64,000 bases of DNA from assembly GCA_946187035.1 (NCBI GenBank), contig CAMHPQ010000002.1:1-64000 (forward strand), given 5' to 3'. The translations under genes and the position numbers were made by a program. The DNA comes from an uncultured Clostridia bacterium (GTDB taxonomy: Bacteria; Bacillota; Clostridia; Oscillospirales; Oscillospiraceae). Shown in pieces: positions 27,060 through 36,282 of this stretch. The notes under the pieces are model-generated. The model was not told the DNA's origin. It did no database searches and was given only the letters and a program-made list of their open reading frames with translations. Positions within the stretch are counted from its first letter, which is position 1. Each line of letters opens with the position of its first letter.

Positions 27060-27881
27060 TTATGACGGCAGCATGTTTTTCTTGATCTTCTGAACCGCGT
27101 TTTTCTCAAGCCTGGAGACCTGGGCCTGGCTGATTCCGATTTCCTTTGCCACTTCGGTCTGGGTGCGGCCCACGAAAAACCGGAGATCGAGGATCTTCCG
27201 CTCTCTGGCCTCCAGCTGCGCCATGGCGTTGCTCAGGGCCAGCCGATCCAGCCACTGCTCGTCGGTGCTGCGGTTGTCGCCGATCTGATCCATGACGCAG
27301 ACGTTCTCCCCGCCGTCGGAGTAAAGGGGCTCGTAGAGGCTCACCGGCTCGCTGATGGCGTCCAGGGCGAAGACCACCTCCTGCCGCGAGATCCCCAGCG
27401 CTTCGGCAATCTCGTCGGTGCTGGGCTCCCGGCCAAGCTTTGCGGTGAGCTTTTCCCGGGTCTGGAGCACGTGATAGGCGGTGTCTCTGGTGGAGCGGGG
27501 GATCCGGACGGGGGAGGAGTCACGAAGGAATCTCCTGATCTCCCCGGAAATCATAGGAACCCCATAGGTACTAAAGCGTAAGCCAAGGCTAACATCAAAA
27601 TTCCGGATCGCTTTGATCAGCCCCACGCACCCCACCTGAAACAGATCCTCCATGCTCTCGCCGCGGCCTGCAAACCGCTGGATCACGCTGAGCACCAGAC
27701 GGAGATTCCCGGTCACGAGCGCGTCCATGGCGGCCTGATCGCCATTCTGCGCCTTGCGAAGCAGCGCGTCGCACTCCTTGCTGCTGAGCACCTTCAGCTC
27801 GCTGGTGTTCACGCCGCAGATTTCCACCTTTCCGACCACCGAAACCGCCTCCCGTTTTGACAGTAACGGTAGTTTTTCCAC
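27060..27881 (-). CDS. sigG: RNA polymerase sporulation sigma factor SigG
   Basis: 'VGKVEICGVNTSELKVLSS...DLFQVGCVGLIKAIRNFD...TQTEVAKEIGISQAQVSRLEK'. Confidence 0.95.
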   Translation of the reverse strand: MEKLPLLSKREAVSVVGKVEICGVNTSELKVLSSKECDALLRKAQNGDQAAMDALVTGNLRLVLSVIQRFAGRGESMEDLFQVGCVGLIKAIRNFDVSLGLRFSTYGVPMISGEIRRFLRDSSPVRIPRSTRDTAYHVLQTREKLTAKLGREPSTDEIAEALGISRQEVVFALDAISEPVSLYEPLYSDGGENVCVMDQIGDNRSTDEQWLDRLALSNAMAQLEARERKILDLRFFVGRTQTEVAKEIGISQAQVSRLEKNAVQKIKKNMLPS

Positions 27882-27959
27882 CGAAAGGGAAAAAGATACA
27901 TGGACAGTGTGGAGTTAGGAGTTAGGAGTTTGGAGTTTGACGGGGAGTTAGATAGAAAC

Positions 27960-28118
27960 TGTAGGGGACGGCGTCCTCGACGTCCCATTCTGTCATTCTG
28001 AGCAAGCGAAGCGCGTCGAAGAATCTCGGCGGTTCGTGTTGAGATCCTTCGACTACGCTCAGGATGACAACACTGGATTGATTGGTCATCCGGGACGTCG
28101 AGGACGCCATCCCCTACA
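27960..28118. repeat. MITE-like nested inverted-repeat element
   Basis: 27-bp terminal arms TGTAGGGGACGGCGTCCTCGACGTCCC (27960-27986) and GGGACGTCGAGGACGCCATCCCCTACA (28092-28118), 26/27 complementary; inner IR TGTCATTCTGAGC.../...GCTCAGGATGACA. Confidence 0.85.
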
Positions 28119-28234
28119 AACAATTCTTTGCAATTTCTCCTCCTGTCGCCCCGAATTCCCTGAAATCATCTTGCCATCTTAAAATTCCAATGATAAAATG
28201 ATTACATCCGAACAAACGAAAAAGGAGGAAGAAC

Positions 28235-30898
28235 ATGAAAAAACGGCTTTTATCCCTGCTTCTGGCCCTGACCCTGGCCTGCTCGCTGCTGGTGTTCCCG
28301 GCCAGCGCGGTGGAGGTGCTGGACGAAGGCGACTACGGCTCCCTTCACTGGGTGCTCACTTCCGACGGCACCGTGACCATCAGCGGTACTGGGATTATTG
28401 ACAGCGGATTAAAAGACAACTGGACTCAGTGGGGCAAAGCACTGAAGTCTATTGTCATGGAACCTGGCATTACCAGCATAGGATATAGTGCATTTGAATA
28501 CTGCACTAATCTGACCAGTGTAACGATTCCAAACAGTGTTACCAGCATCCGAGGCCAAGCATTCTCTAATTGCAGCAGTTTGACGAATGTGACGATCCCA
28601 GACAGCGTTACCAATATTGGAAACTCCGCGTTCCAAGATTGCAGCAAACTTACGAGCGTGACAATTCCAGACAGCATTACCAGTATCGGAAACTCTGCAT
28701 TCTCTGGGTGCAGTAGCCTGGCGAACGTGACAATCCCGGATGGTGTCACTAGTATTGGAGACTCTACATTTTATGGGTGCAGTAGCCTGACGAATGTGAC
28801 AATCCCGGATGGTGTCTCTAGTATTGGAGACTCTACATTTTATGGGTGCAGTAGCCTGACGAATGTGACAATCCCGGATGGTGTCACCAGTATTGGAGAC
28901 TTTACTTTTTCCTGTTGCAGCAATCTGACAGGCGTTTCGTTGCCGGTTAGCATCACTAGCATTGGAATATGTGCATTTTCCGACTGCAGCAGCCTGAACA
29001 GCGTAATAATCCCGGACGGCGTCACCAGCATCGGAATTGAAGCATTCTATAACTGTAGCAGCATGGAAAGCCTTACTTTTGCGGGTAGCGGCATTTCTAT
29101 ATCAGATTCAGCATTTCATGGCTGCACAAACCTATTGAGCATTCAGTTCCCACTCAATCTCTCTTTGGGAACCAAATCATTCGATGGCTGTACGGGGCTA
29201 ATGACAATTATAATCCCGAGTATTGACACCATTTCGGAGTATGCCTTCCAGAATTGCACCGCCCTCGAAAGTATTACCATCGAAAACGATGTAAAAACTA
29301 TCGATAGTTACGCCTTTCTTGGCTGTTCGGCATTGAAGACGGTCACATTGCCGGACACTTTGTCCAAGGTGAACACCGGCGCATTCCGAAACTGCGATTC
29401 TATTAAGGATGTCTACTTCGGCGGCAATTCCACCCAGTGGTCGGAAATTGCCATCAAGTCGTATAACGAGCCGCTGACCGGCGCGAATATCCATTACAGC
29501 AGTGCTCCGGCGAAGATCGTGTCGAATCCTGCTGACGTGACCACAATTGCAGGGGTAACTGCTAGCTTCACTGTTGCGGTCACCGGGGATGTTACCTCCT
29601 ACCAATGGCAGGTGAAGATCCCTGGTGGGGAATGGGCGAATTGCGACTGCAATGCTGCGACGCTGGAGTTCACCGCCGAAGATTCCATGAACGGCAATCA
29701 ATACCGCTGCATCGTCACGGATGTGGACAGAAACACTGTGTCTTCCGAGGCTGCGACGCTGACAGTGGAGACTCCGAGTCTCAAAATCGTTCAGCAACCG
29801 GTGGATTACGCCGGAAACTATAAAGACTGGGCAGAGTTCTTCTGTGTAGCCGAGGGAGAGGACGTATCCTACTACTGGCAGTACAGCACCGATGACGGCG
29901 AGACCTGGAACGATTCGGACGGAGTGGGTTACCGCGCGGAGTGCTATATCATTTCGCGAACCAAGGGTCGGCTCTACCGCTGCACGGTTTCGGATAAGTA
30001 CGGCAATGAACAGCTAAGCAATATCGCCCGCGTGATCATGAACGCCAGCGTGATCACCCAGCCAAAGAACGCTACGGCCAGTATAGGTAAAATTGCAAGC
30101 TTCAAAATGGAGGCTGATGCCAATGGGCAGTTGACCTACCAGTGGCAGTACAAGACCCCTGTGGGCGCATGGAAAAACAGCTCCTCCAAAACTGTGGGCT
30201 ACAACACCGACACCCTGCAGGTGGTCGCCACCGAGGCGCGCAACGGCTATCAGTATCGCTGCAAGGTCACGGACCAGGACGGCAACGTCGTGACCTCCGA
30301 GCCTGCCACCCTGACGATTGCCCAGGCTGTGGTGATTACGGCCTCTCCGGCGGACTCCTTCGCCACCGCGGGTCGCGTCTCCTCCTTCTATACGGCAGCC
30401 GAGGGCGAGGGCCTGACCTACCAGTGGCAGTATAAGAATCCCGCCACCGGCGTGTGGAAAAACTGCTCCGCCGCCACCATCGGCTACAACACCCAGACAC
30501 TGATCGTCTACGGCGCGTCCAACGGCGTCAACCGCCACGGGTATCAGTATCGCTGCGTGGTCACGGACGCCTACGGCAACACCGCCACGACGGAAGCGGC
30601 CACCCTCACTGTCTTTGCCATCAAGACGCAGCCCAAGGACGCCGCCGTCACCGGCTCCGGGAAGGCGACCTTCAAGGTTGCAGCAACCGGCGAAAACCTG
30701 ACCTACCAGTGGCAGTACAAGACGCCCACCGGCGCGTGGAAAAACTGCAGTTCCGCCACCCAGGGCTACAACACCGCCGCCCTGACCGTGCAGGGCGTTT
30801 CCGGCAAGACCAACCGCAACGGCTACCAATACCGCTGCGTCGTCACCAGTGGCAGCAAAATGCTGACTTCCAACGCCGTCATCCTCACGGTGAACTGA
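28235..30898 (+). CDS. Secreted BspA-like leucine-rich repeat protein with C-terminal Ig-like repeats
   Basis: Signal peptide; >10 'VTIPDSVTSIGNSAFSGCSSLTN' LRR_5 units; several 'YQWQYK..GAWKNCSSAT.GYNT...NGYQYRCVVT' units. Confidence 0.95.
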   Translation: MKKRLLSLLLALTLACSLLVFPASAVEVLDEGDYGSLHWVLTSDGTVTISGTGIIDSGLKDNWTQWGKALKSIVMEPGITSIGYSAFEYCTNLTSVTIPNSVTSIRGQAFSNCSSLTNVTIPDSVTNIGNSAFQDCSKLTSVTIPDSITSIGNSAFSGCSSLANVTIPDGVTSIGDSTFYGCSSLTNVTIPDGVSSIGDSTFYGCSSLTNVTIPDGVTSIGDFTFSCCSNLTGVSLPVSITSIGICAFSDCSSLNSVIIPDGVTSIGIEAFYNCSSMESLTFAGSGISISDSAFHGCTNLLSIQFPLNLSLGTKSFDGCTGLMTIIIPSIDTISEYAFQNCTALESITIENDVKTIDSYAFLGCSALKTVTLPDTLSKVNTGAFRNCDSIKDVYFGGNSTQWSEIAIKSYNEPLTGANIHYSSAPAKIVSNPADVTTIAGVTASFTVAVTGDVTSYQWQVKIPGGEWANCDCNAATLEFTAEDSMNGNQYRCIVTDVDRNTVSSEAATLTVETPSLKIVQQPVDYAGNYKDWAEFFCVAEGEDVSYYWQYSTDDGETWNDSDGVGYRAECYIISRTKGRLYRCTVSDKYGNEQLSNIARVIMNASVITQPKNATASIGKIASFKMEADANGQLTYQWQYKTPVGAWKNSSSKTVGYNTDTLQVVATEARNGYQYRCKVTDQDGNVVTSEPATLTIAQAVVITASPADSFATAGRVSSFYTAAEGEGLTYQWQYKNPATGVWKNCSAATIGYNTQTLIVYGASNGVNRHGYQYRCVVTDAYGNTATTEAATLTVFAIKTQPKDAAVTGSGKATFKVAATGENLTYQWQYKTPTGAWKNCSSATQGYNTAALTVQGVSGKTNRNGYQYRCVVTSGSKMLTSNAVILTVN
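28742..28885 (+). repeat. Near-identical 69-bp tandem repeat within the LRR coding region
   Basis: GGTGTC(A/T)CTAGTATTGGAGACTCTACATTTTATGGGTGCAGTAGCCTGACGAATGTGACAATCCCGGAT repeated with period 69. Confidence 0.95.
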
Positions 30899-30907
30899 AC
30901 ACGCATC

Positions 30908-30941
30908 AAAAACCCTCCATCGGGCAAGCTCCGATGGAGGT
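30908..30941 (-). terminator. Terminator between convergent genes
   Basis: CCTCCATCGG...CCGATGGAGG; minus-strand T-tract (GGGTTTTTG). Confidence 0.75.
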
Positions 30942-30960
30942 TCGTTGTATTTTGTTGAAG

Positions 30961-31602
30961 TTACAGGAGCTTCAGGAGCTCCTCGCTGCTGTCCGCAAAG
31001 GTCTGCGCCCCGGCCTCAATCAGCATATCCCGATCCCGAAACCCCCAGGTCACGCTGATGCAGGGGATTCCGGCGGCTCTGGCCGTGGCGATGTCCACCT
31101 CGGAGTCGCCCACATAGACGGTGTCCTCCTTTGTGGAGCCCAGCTGCTCCATGGCGGCCAAAACCGTGTCCGGCGCGGGCTTCCTGCGGATGCCGGTCTT
31201 TTCTCCAACCGAGACGTCCGCCAGATCCTGAAACAGCGCCTCGGAGAGCTCCTGCACGGTGCTGTCCGGCTTGTTGGACACCACGCCGGTCTTGACCCCG
31301 CTTTCACGCAGGGTTTTCAAAAGCTCCAGAATCCCGGGGTAGGGGGCGGTCTTGATCAGATAGTTCCGGTCATAGTCCTCTTTATAATCCGCGAGAATCT
31401 GCTCCAGCGTCTCGTCGTCCACGCCCTCGGCTGCCAGCTCGATCAGACGTCTTGCGCCGTTTCCAACGAAGCTGCGCACCTCTTTCAAGGTCCGCTCCGG
31501 CAGACCGTACTTCCGCATGATGCGGTTCAGGGCGTCGGCCATGTCCTCCAGCGTGTCCAGCAGCGTGCCGTCCAGATCGAACAATACGGTTTTATATTTC
31601 AT
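30961..31602 (-). CDS. HAD hydrolase, phosphoglycolate phosphatase-like
   Basis: 'MKYKTVLFDLDGTLLDT', 'GVVSNKPD', 'VYVGDSEVDIATARAAG'. Confidence 0.92.
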   Translation of the reverse strand: MKYKTVLFDLDGTLLDTLEDMADALNRIMRKYGLPERTLKEVRSFVGNGARRLIELAAEGVDDETLEQILADYKEDYDRNYLIKTAPYPGILELLKTLRESGVKTGVVSNKPDSTVQELSEALFQDLADVSVGEKTGIRRKPAPDTVLAAMEQLGSTKEDTVYVGDSEVDIATARAAGIPCISVTWGFRDRDMLIEAGAQTFADSSEELLKLL

Positions 31603-31682
31603 GATGGACTCCTTGCTCAGGTTTTTTCTATTTTTATAACCTGAAATGGTCATTCTGTCAATGAAAAATCGCCGGAAAACGG

Positions 31683-31711
31683 TTGCCATTTCCGGCGCAT
31701 TGCGTTATAAT
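31683..31711 (+). promoter_or_regulatory. Sigma-A-type promoter of cdaA
   Basis: TTGCCA-17 nt-TATAAT. Confidence 0.75.
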
Positions 31712-31751
31712 ATACTGTCCGTATCTGTATCTACCTGAGAAGGGTTCTTAT

Positions 31752-32621
31752 ATGCCACAATTTACCATTCCTCTGCAGCGGCTGGGCGGGCTGCTGTCCA
31801 CGATCAGTCTGGCAGACATCGTGGATATCCTGCTGGTCGCCTACCTGATCTACAAGTTAATCATGCTGGTTCGGCGGACGAACTCCTTCCATCTGGCCAG
31901 GGGCGTTCTGCTGATCGTCCTTGCTCTGTGGCTGTCGGGCGTGCTGGAACTGCGCATGATGAATCGATTGCTTCAGCGAACCGTCGAGCTGGGGCTCATT
32001 GCGCTGGTCATTTTGTTCCAGCCGGAGCTGCGGCGGCTGCTGGAGCGCATGGGCAGCAACATTCCGTTCTTCGGAAACGGACGGATCAAAAACTTCGAGG
32101 CCGAGAGCGAGATCACCCAGGTGGTCATGGCCTGCACGCAGATGTCCGCCTCCCGCACCGGTGCACTGATCGTGTTTGAGCGTACCAATATAGTGGAGGA
32201 GCAGGTGCTCAGCGGCACCATCATCAATGCGGACGTCTCGGCGGAGCTTCTGAAGAATATCTTTTTCATCAAAGCGCCCCTCCATGACGGCGCAGTCATC
32301 ATCCGCAACGGGCGCATCGCCGCCGCCGGCTGTGTGCTGCCGCTCACCGGCAACACGAACCTGAGCCCGGATCTGGGCACACGCCACCGTGCCGGCATCG
32401 GCATGAGCGAGCAGAGCGACGCCGTGGTGGTCATTGTCTCTGAGGAGACCGGCAGCATCTCCGTCGCCATCGACGGCATGCTCAAGCGCCGCCTGACTCC
32501 GGAGACCTTCGAGGCCATTCTCCGCGCGGAGCTGGTGCAGGAAGAGCCCACCGACAACAGCCGTTTCGCGTTCCTCAAGCGCTGGCTGCCGAAGAAGCGG
32601 GAGGGTCAGGATGAACAATAA
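31752..32621 (+). CDS. cdaA: Diadenylate cyclase CdaA
   Basis: Three N-terminal TMs; DAC motifs 'APLHDGAVII' and 'GTRHRAGIGMSE'. Confidence 0.96.
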   Translation: MPQFTIPLQRLGGLLSTISLADIVDILLVAYLIYKLIMLVRRTNSFHLARGVLLIVLALWLSGVLELRMMNRLLQRTVELGLIALVILFQPELRRLLERMGSNIPFFGNGRIKNFEAESEITQVVMACTQMSASRTGALIVFERTNIVEEQVLSGTIINADVSAELLKNIFFIKAPLHDGAVIIRNGRIAAAGCVLPLTGNTNLSPDLGTRHRAGIGMSEQSDAVVVIVSEETGSISVAIDGMLKRRLTPETFEAILRAELVQEEPTDNSRFAFLKRWLPKKREGQDEQ

Positions 32622-33849
32622 TCAGAAATTCAGCAAGATCTGGAACAGCAAAGCGCTGTGGATCATCGTCTCTCTGCTGGCCTCGTTCCTGATCTGGATG
32701 AACATTGCCTCCACGGAGGACACCACCGTCGAGCGGGTGTTCAGCGGCGTCCATGTGGAGTTCACCGGCGCCGAGGAGCTGCGCACCAGCCGGGGTCTCA
32801 TCGTCACGGAAGCCAGCGCCGAAACCGTCTCTGTGAAGGTCAGCGGCAGCCGCGCCAACATCGGCAATCTCCACGCTTCCGACCTGACGGCAGTGGTGGA
32901 TGTCAGCGGCATTTCCCAGGCCCGCGACATGATCGTGAGCTATTCCATCCGGTTTCCGGAATCCATCAACTTAAACGGTGTGGAGGTCGTGTCCAAAACG
33001 CCGGAGACCATCGAATTCTCCGTGGTTCAGGAGAACTCCAAGACCGTGGAGGTCAAGGGTGTCTTCACCGGCAGCGTGGCCGAGGGTTATACCGTGGATC
33101 CCATCGTGGTGGAGCCCTCCAGCATCACCCTCTATGGCCCCGCCAGCGAGCTGAAGAAGGTGGACAGCGCCTGCGTCTATGTGGACAGACAGAATCTGAA
33201 CGCCACCATCGGGCCCATGAGCTCGGACTTCGTGCTGCTGGATGCCGACGGCAAGACCATTGCGCCGGAATCCGTCACCAGCGCCCAGAGTACCGTGAGC
33301 GTCACGGTTCCGGTTCTGATGAACAAGGAACTGCCTCTGACCGTGAACCTCATTGAGGGCTCCGGCGCCACCTCTAAGAACACCACCGTGGAAATCAAGC
33401 CCAGCTCCATTCAGGTCTGCGGCAGCACCGCCGCTCTGGAGGGCATGAACCAGCTGGTCATCGGCACCATCGACCTGACGGACTTTGCCGAGAACTACGA
33501 GACCACCTTCACCATTGCGCTGGACAACACCCTGCGGAATCTCACCGGGGAGACCGAGGCCACCGTCACGGTGACTGTCACCGGATTGGAGACCAAAAAG
33601 CTCACCGCCACGAACATCTCCCTCACCGGCGGCGAGGGTATCCTGCGCACTACCATGAAGGAGATCACCGTCCGCGCGCCGGCTGAGTATCTCAAGCAGA
33701 TCACGGCGGACAACGTCCGAATCGTGGCCGATCTCACGGATTACGCCAGTACCCACGGCACGGTGGAGGTGCCCGCCAAGGTCTATGTGGACGGCTTCAA
33801 CGACGCCGGCGCGGTGGGAGACTATACCGTCTCCGTGACCCTCAACTGA
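32611..33849 (+). CDS. cdaR: YbbR-domain protein (CdaR)
   Basis: N-terminal TM, repeated YbbR-like beta domains, overlaps cdaA. Confidence 0.92.
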   Translation: MNNNQKFSKIWNSKALWIIVSLLASFLIWMNIASTEDTTVERVFSGVHVEFTGAEELRTSRGLIVTEASAETVSVKVSGSRANIGNLHASDLTAVVDVSGISQARDMIVSYSIRFPESINLNGVEVVSKTPETIEFSVVQENSKTVEVKGVFTGSVAEGYTVDPIVVEPSSITLYGPASELKKVDSACVYVDRQNLNATIGPMSSDFVLLDADGKTIAPESVTSAQSTVSVTVPVLMNKELPLTVNLIEGSGATSKNTTVEIKPSSIQVCGSTAALEGMNQLVIGTIDLTDFAENYETTFTIALDNTLRNLTGETEATVTVTVTGLETKKLTATNISLTGGEGILRTTMKEITVRAPAEYLKQITADNVRIVADLTDYASTHGTVEVPAKVYVDGFNDAGAVGDYTVSVTLN

Positions 33850-33864
33850 AAGGACGAAATCACT

Positions 33865-34272
33865 ATGACACAGGATGCTGTTGTCACCAGAATCATTGAC
33901 CGCCACACCGCTGAGGTGGAGGTGGAGCGCGGCACGGCCTGCGGCGGGAACTGCGGCTCCTGCGAGGCCTGCGTGTTCCAGAGCACCATCCGCACCACGG
34001 CTTTCAACAAAGTCTCGGCGCTGCCGGGACAGCGTGTGGTCATCGAGAGCCGCACCTCTCAGGTGCTGGGCGCGGCGCTGCTGCTGTATATCATTCCGTT
34101 CGTTCTGTTCTTCGTGGGCTACGCCGTGGGCGCGGCCATGAAGCTGGCGGAGGGCGGCTGCATTCTCGTTTCCGCCCTGTTCTTCCTGGCGGGCGTCGCG
34201 GTGAATGTGATCTACCAGCGGCGGAAGAAATCCAGCGGAATTACCTTTGAGATCATCTCAGTACAGGAGTGA
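33865..34272 (+). CDS. RseC/MucC-family SoxR-reducing system protein
   Basis: 'RGTACGGNCGSCEAC' followed by two TM segments. Confidence 0.85.
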   Translation: MTQDAVVTRIIDRHTAEVEVERGTACGGNCGSCEACVFQSTIRTTAFNKVSALPGQRVVIESRTSQVLGAALLLYIIPFVLFFVGYAVGAAMKLAEGGCILVSALFFLAGVAVNVIYQRRKKSSGITFEIISVQE

Positions 34273-34276
34273 GCAT

Positions 34277-35158
34277 ATGCCGATCAAGAGCATGACGGGC
34301 TACGGCGGCGCCAAGGGCGTCGTGGAGGGACTGAACGTCTCTGTGGAGCTCAAAAGTGTAAACAACAAATTTCTGGACGTGTCCGTGCGGATGCCGAGAG
34401 GCTTCCTGTTCGCCGAGGACGCCGTCCGCTCCGAGGTGGGAAACCACATCAGCCGGGGCAAGGTGGATGTGTTTCTCTCGGTGGACGCCTCCCAGGCGGA
34501 GGACACCGTGGTCCGCGTCAACGAGCCGCTGGCAAGAGCTTATGTGGAGGCGGTGAAATCCATCGCCGAGACCCACGGTCTGCCCGATGATCTGAGCGCG
34601 TTGGCCGTTGCCCGATTCCCGGACGTCCTCAGTGTGGAGAAGGCTGAGGCCGATCAGGAGAAGGTTGCCGAAGGTCTCGCCGCATTGATGGAACAGGCTC
34701 TGGAGGAATACGACGCCATGCGCCTCAGAGAGGGCGAGAAGCTCCGCCAGGATGTGGAGACCCGCCTCGCTTCCATTGAGTCCCTGGTGGCTGTGGTGGA
34801 GGAGCGCGCGCCGGAGACGGTGGAGGCCTACCATCAGCGCCTGCGGCAGAAGCTGGAGGCTGTGCTGGAGGGCAAGGACATTGACGAGGCGCGGATCATC
34901 ACCGAGTGCGCCGTCTTTGCCGACCACATCGCCGTGGATGAGGAGACCGTCCGTCTCCACAGCCACCTCAGCCAGATGCGCCAGATGCTCGCAAACGGCT
35001 CTCCCTTCGGCAGAAAGGCGGACTTCCTGATCCAGGAGTTCAACCGGGAGGCCAACACCATCGGCTCCAAGTGTCAAAACGCGGAGATCGCAAAGGTGGT
35101 CGTGGATCTGAAAAGCGAGATCGAAAAAATTCGTGAGCAGATTCAGAACATTGAGTGA
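34277..35158 (+). CDS. YicC family endoribonuclease-like protein
   Basis: '[13 protein letters not shown]', '[17 protein letters not shown]', '[40 protein letters not shown]'. Confidence 0.96.
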   Translation: MPIKSMTGYGGAKGVVEGLNVSVELKSVNNKFLDVSVRMPRGFLFAEDAVRSEVGNHISRGKVDVFLSVDASQAEDTVVRVNEPLARAYVEAVKSIAETHGLPDDLSALAVARFPDVLSVEKAEADQEKVAEGLAALMEQALEEYDAMRLREGEKLRQDVETRLASIESLVAVVEERAPETVEAYHQRLRQKLEAVLEGKDIDEARIITECAVFADHIAVDEETVRLHSHLSQMRQMLANGSPFGRKADFLIQEFNREANTIGSKCQNAEIAKVVVDLKSEIEKIREQIQNIE

Positions 35159-35190
35159 GCGTTACCAAATCACAGAATGAGGATAGAACG

Positions 35191-35448
35191 TTGAAGCTTT
35201 TAAACATTGGCTACGGCAATCTGGTGGCGGCGGAGCGGCTGCTCTCGGTGGTCAGCCCGGATTCCGCCCCCATCAAGCGCATCGTGCAGGACAGCCGGGA
35301 AATCGGCATGCTCATCGACGCCAGCTTCGGGCGGAAGACCCAGTCGGTGCTGATCATGGACACGGGGCACACGATCCTGTCGGCTCTCTCGCCGGAGACC
35401 ATTGCGGAACGCTTCGAGCAGATCAGGGAAGGTGAATCGAATGGCTGA
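35191..35448 (+). CDS. RemA-like (DUF370) regulatory protein
   Basis: '[75 protein letters not shown]'; probable TTG start. Confidence 0.92.
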   Translation: MKLLNIGYGNLVAAERLLSVVSPDSAPIKRIVQDSREIGMLIDASFGRKTQSVLIMDTGHTILSALSPETIAERFEQIREGESNG

Positions 35449-36040
35449 AAAAAGAGGAAAGCTGATCGTCATCTCCGGCCCCTCCGGCGCTGGGAAGAGT
35501 ACGGTCATTCAGAAGCTGATGGAGCTGCGCGACGATCTGTGCTTCTCCGTCTCCGCCACCACCCGCGCCCCGCGTGAGGGTGAGCAGGAGGGGAAGGACT
35601 ATTTCTTCGTCACCAGAGATATGTTTGAGCGCATGGTGCGCCACGGGGAACTGCTGGAGCACGCCGAATACGTGGGCAACTACTACGGCACCCCCAGCCG
35701 CTACGTGGAGCAGCGCCGGGCCGCCGGAAAGCACGTCCTGCTGGATATTGAAGTGCAGGGCGCCTCTCAGGTGCGCAGCCGCATCACCGACGCCATTACC
35801 ATCTTCGTGATCCCGCCGAGTCTTGAGACCCTGCGTCAGCGGCTCCGGGACCGGGGAACCGACAGCGATACCGTGATTCAAAATCGCCTGAAGCGCGCCA
35901 AAGCGGAGTACAGAGAGGCGACCTTCTATGATTACATCGTCGTCAACGACGACCCCGATCAGGCAGCCCGCGAGCTGGACGGCATCATCACCGCCGCCTG
36001 CTGCCGATATGATGAGCGCAAGGATTATCTGAACATCTGA
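35441..36040 (+). CDS. gmk: Guanylate kinase
   Basis: '[20 protein letters not shown]', '[21 protein letters not shown]'. Confidence 0.97.
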   Translation: MAEKRGKLIVISGPSGAGKSTVIQKLMELRDDLCFSVSATTRAPREGEQEGKDYFFVTRDMFERMVRHGELLEHAEYVGNYYGTPSRYVEQRRAAGKHVLLDIEVQGASQVRSRITDAITIFVIPPSLETLRQRLRDRGTDSDTVIQNRLKRAKAEYREATFYDYIVVNDDPDQAARELDGIITAACCRYDERKDYLNI

Positions 36041-36087
36041 GCCTGATCCATTCCATTTGTTTATACTTAATAAGAGGTGTATATACT

Positions 36088-36282
36088 ATGATGCTTTATC
36101 CCCCCGTTGCTGAACTGGCCGACAAGGCCGGCAGCCGCTATCAGCTGGTCAATCTCATCGCCCGCCGTGCCCGGAATATCGCCACGGCGTCCCAGATCAC
36201 CGGTGAGATTCTGGAAGAGAAGCCGGTTTCCCTCGCCATCGAGGAAATTTACTCCGGCGAGATCAAGATCGTCGATCCGTGA
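36088..36282 (+). CDS. rpoZ: RNA polymerase omega subunit
   Basis: 'SRYQLVNLIARRARNIA', between gmk and priA. Confidence 0.9.
   Translation: MMLYPPVAELADKAGSRYQLVNLIARRARNIATASQITGEILEEKPVSLAIEEIYSGEIKIVDP

Noticed and set aside
28500-29060. Regularly spaced repeats resembling a CRISPR array
   Set aside because: Period is 69 bp, in frame, and encodes LRR_5 units ('VTIPDSVTSIG.SAF..CSSL'); no unique spacers and no cas genes.
35155-35190. Upstream GTG/ATG extension of the RemA-like protein
   Set aside because: Homology to RemA begins at the TTG at 35191 ([10 protein letters not shown]); the extra residues do not match the family.
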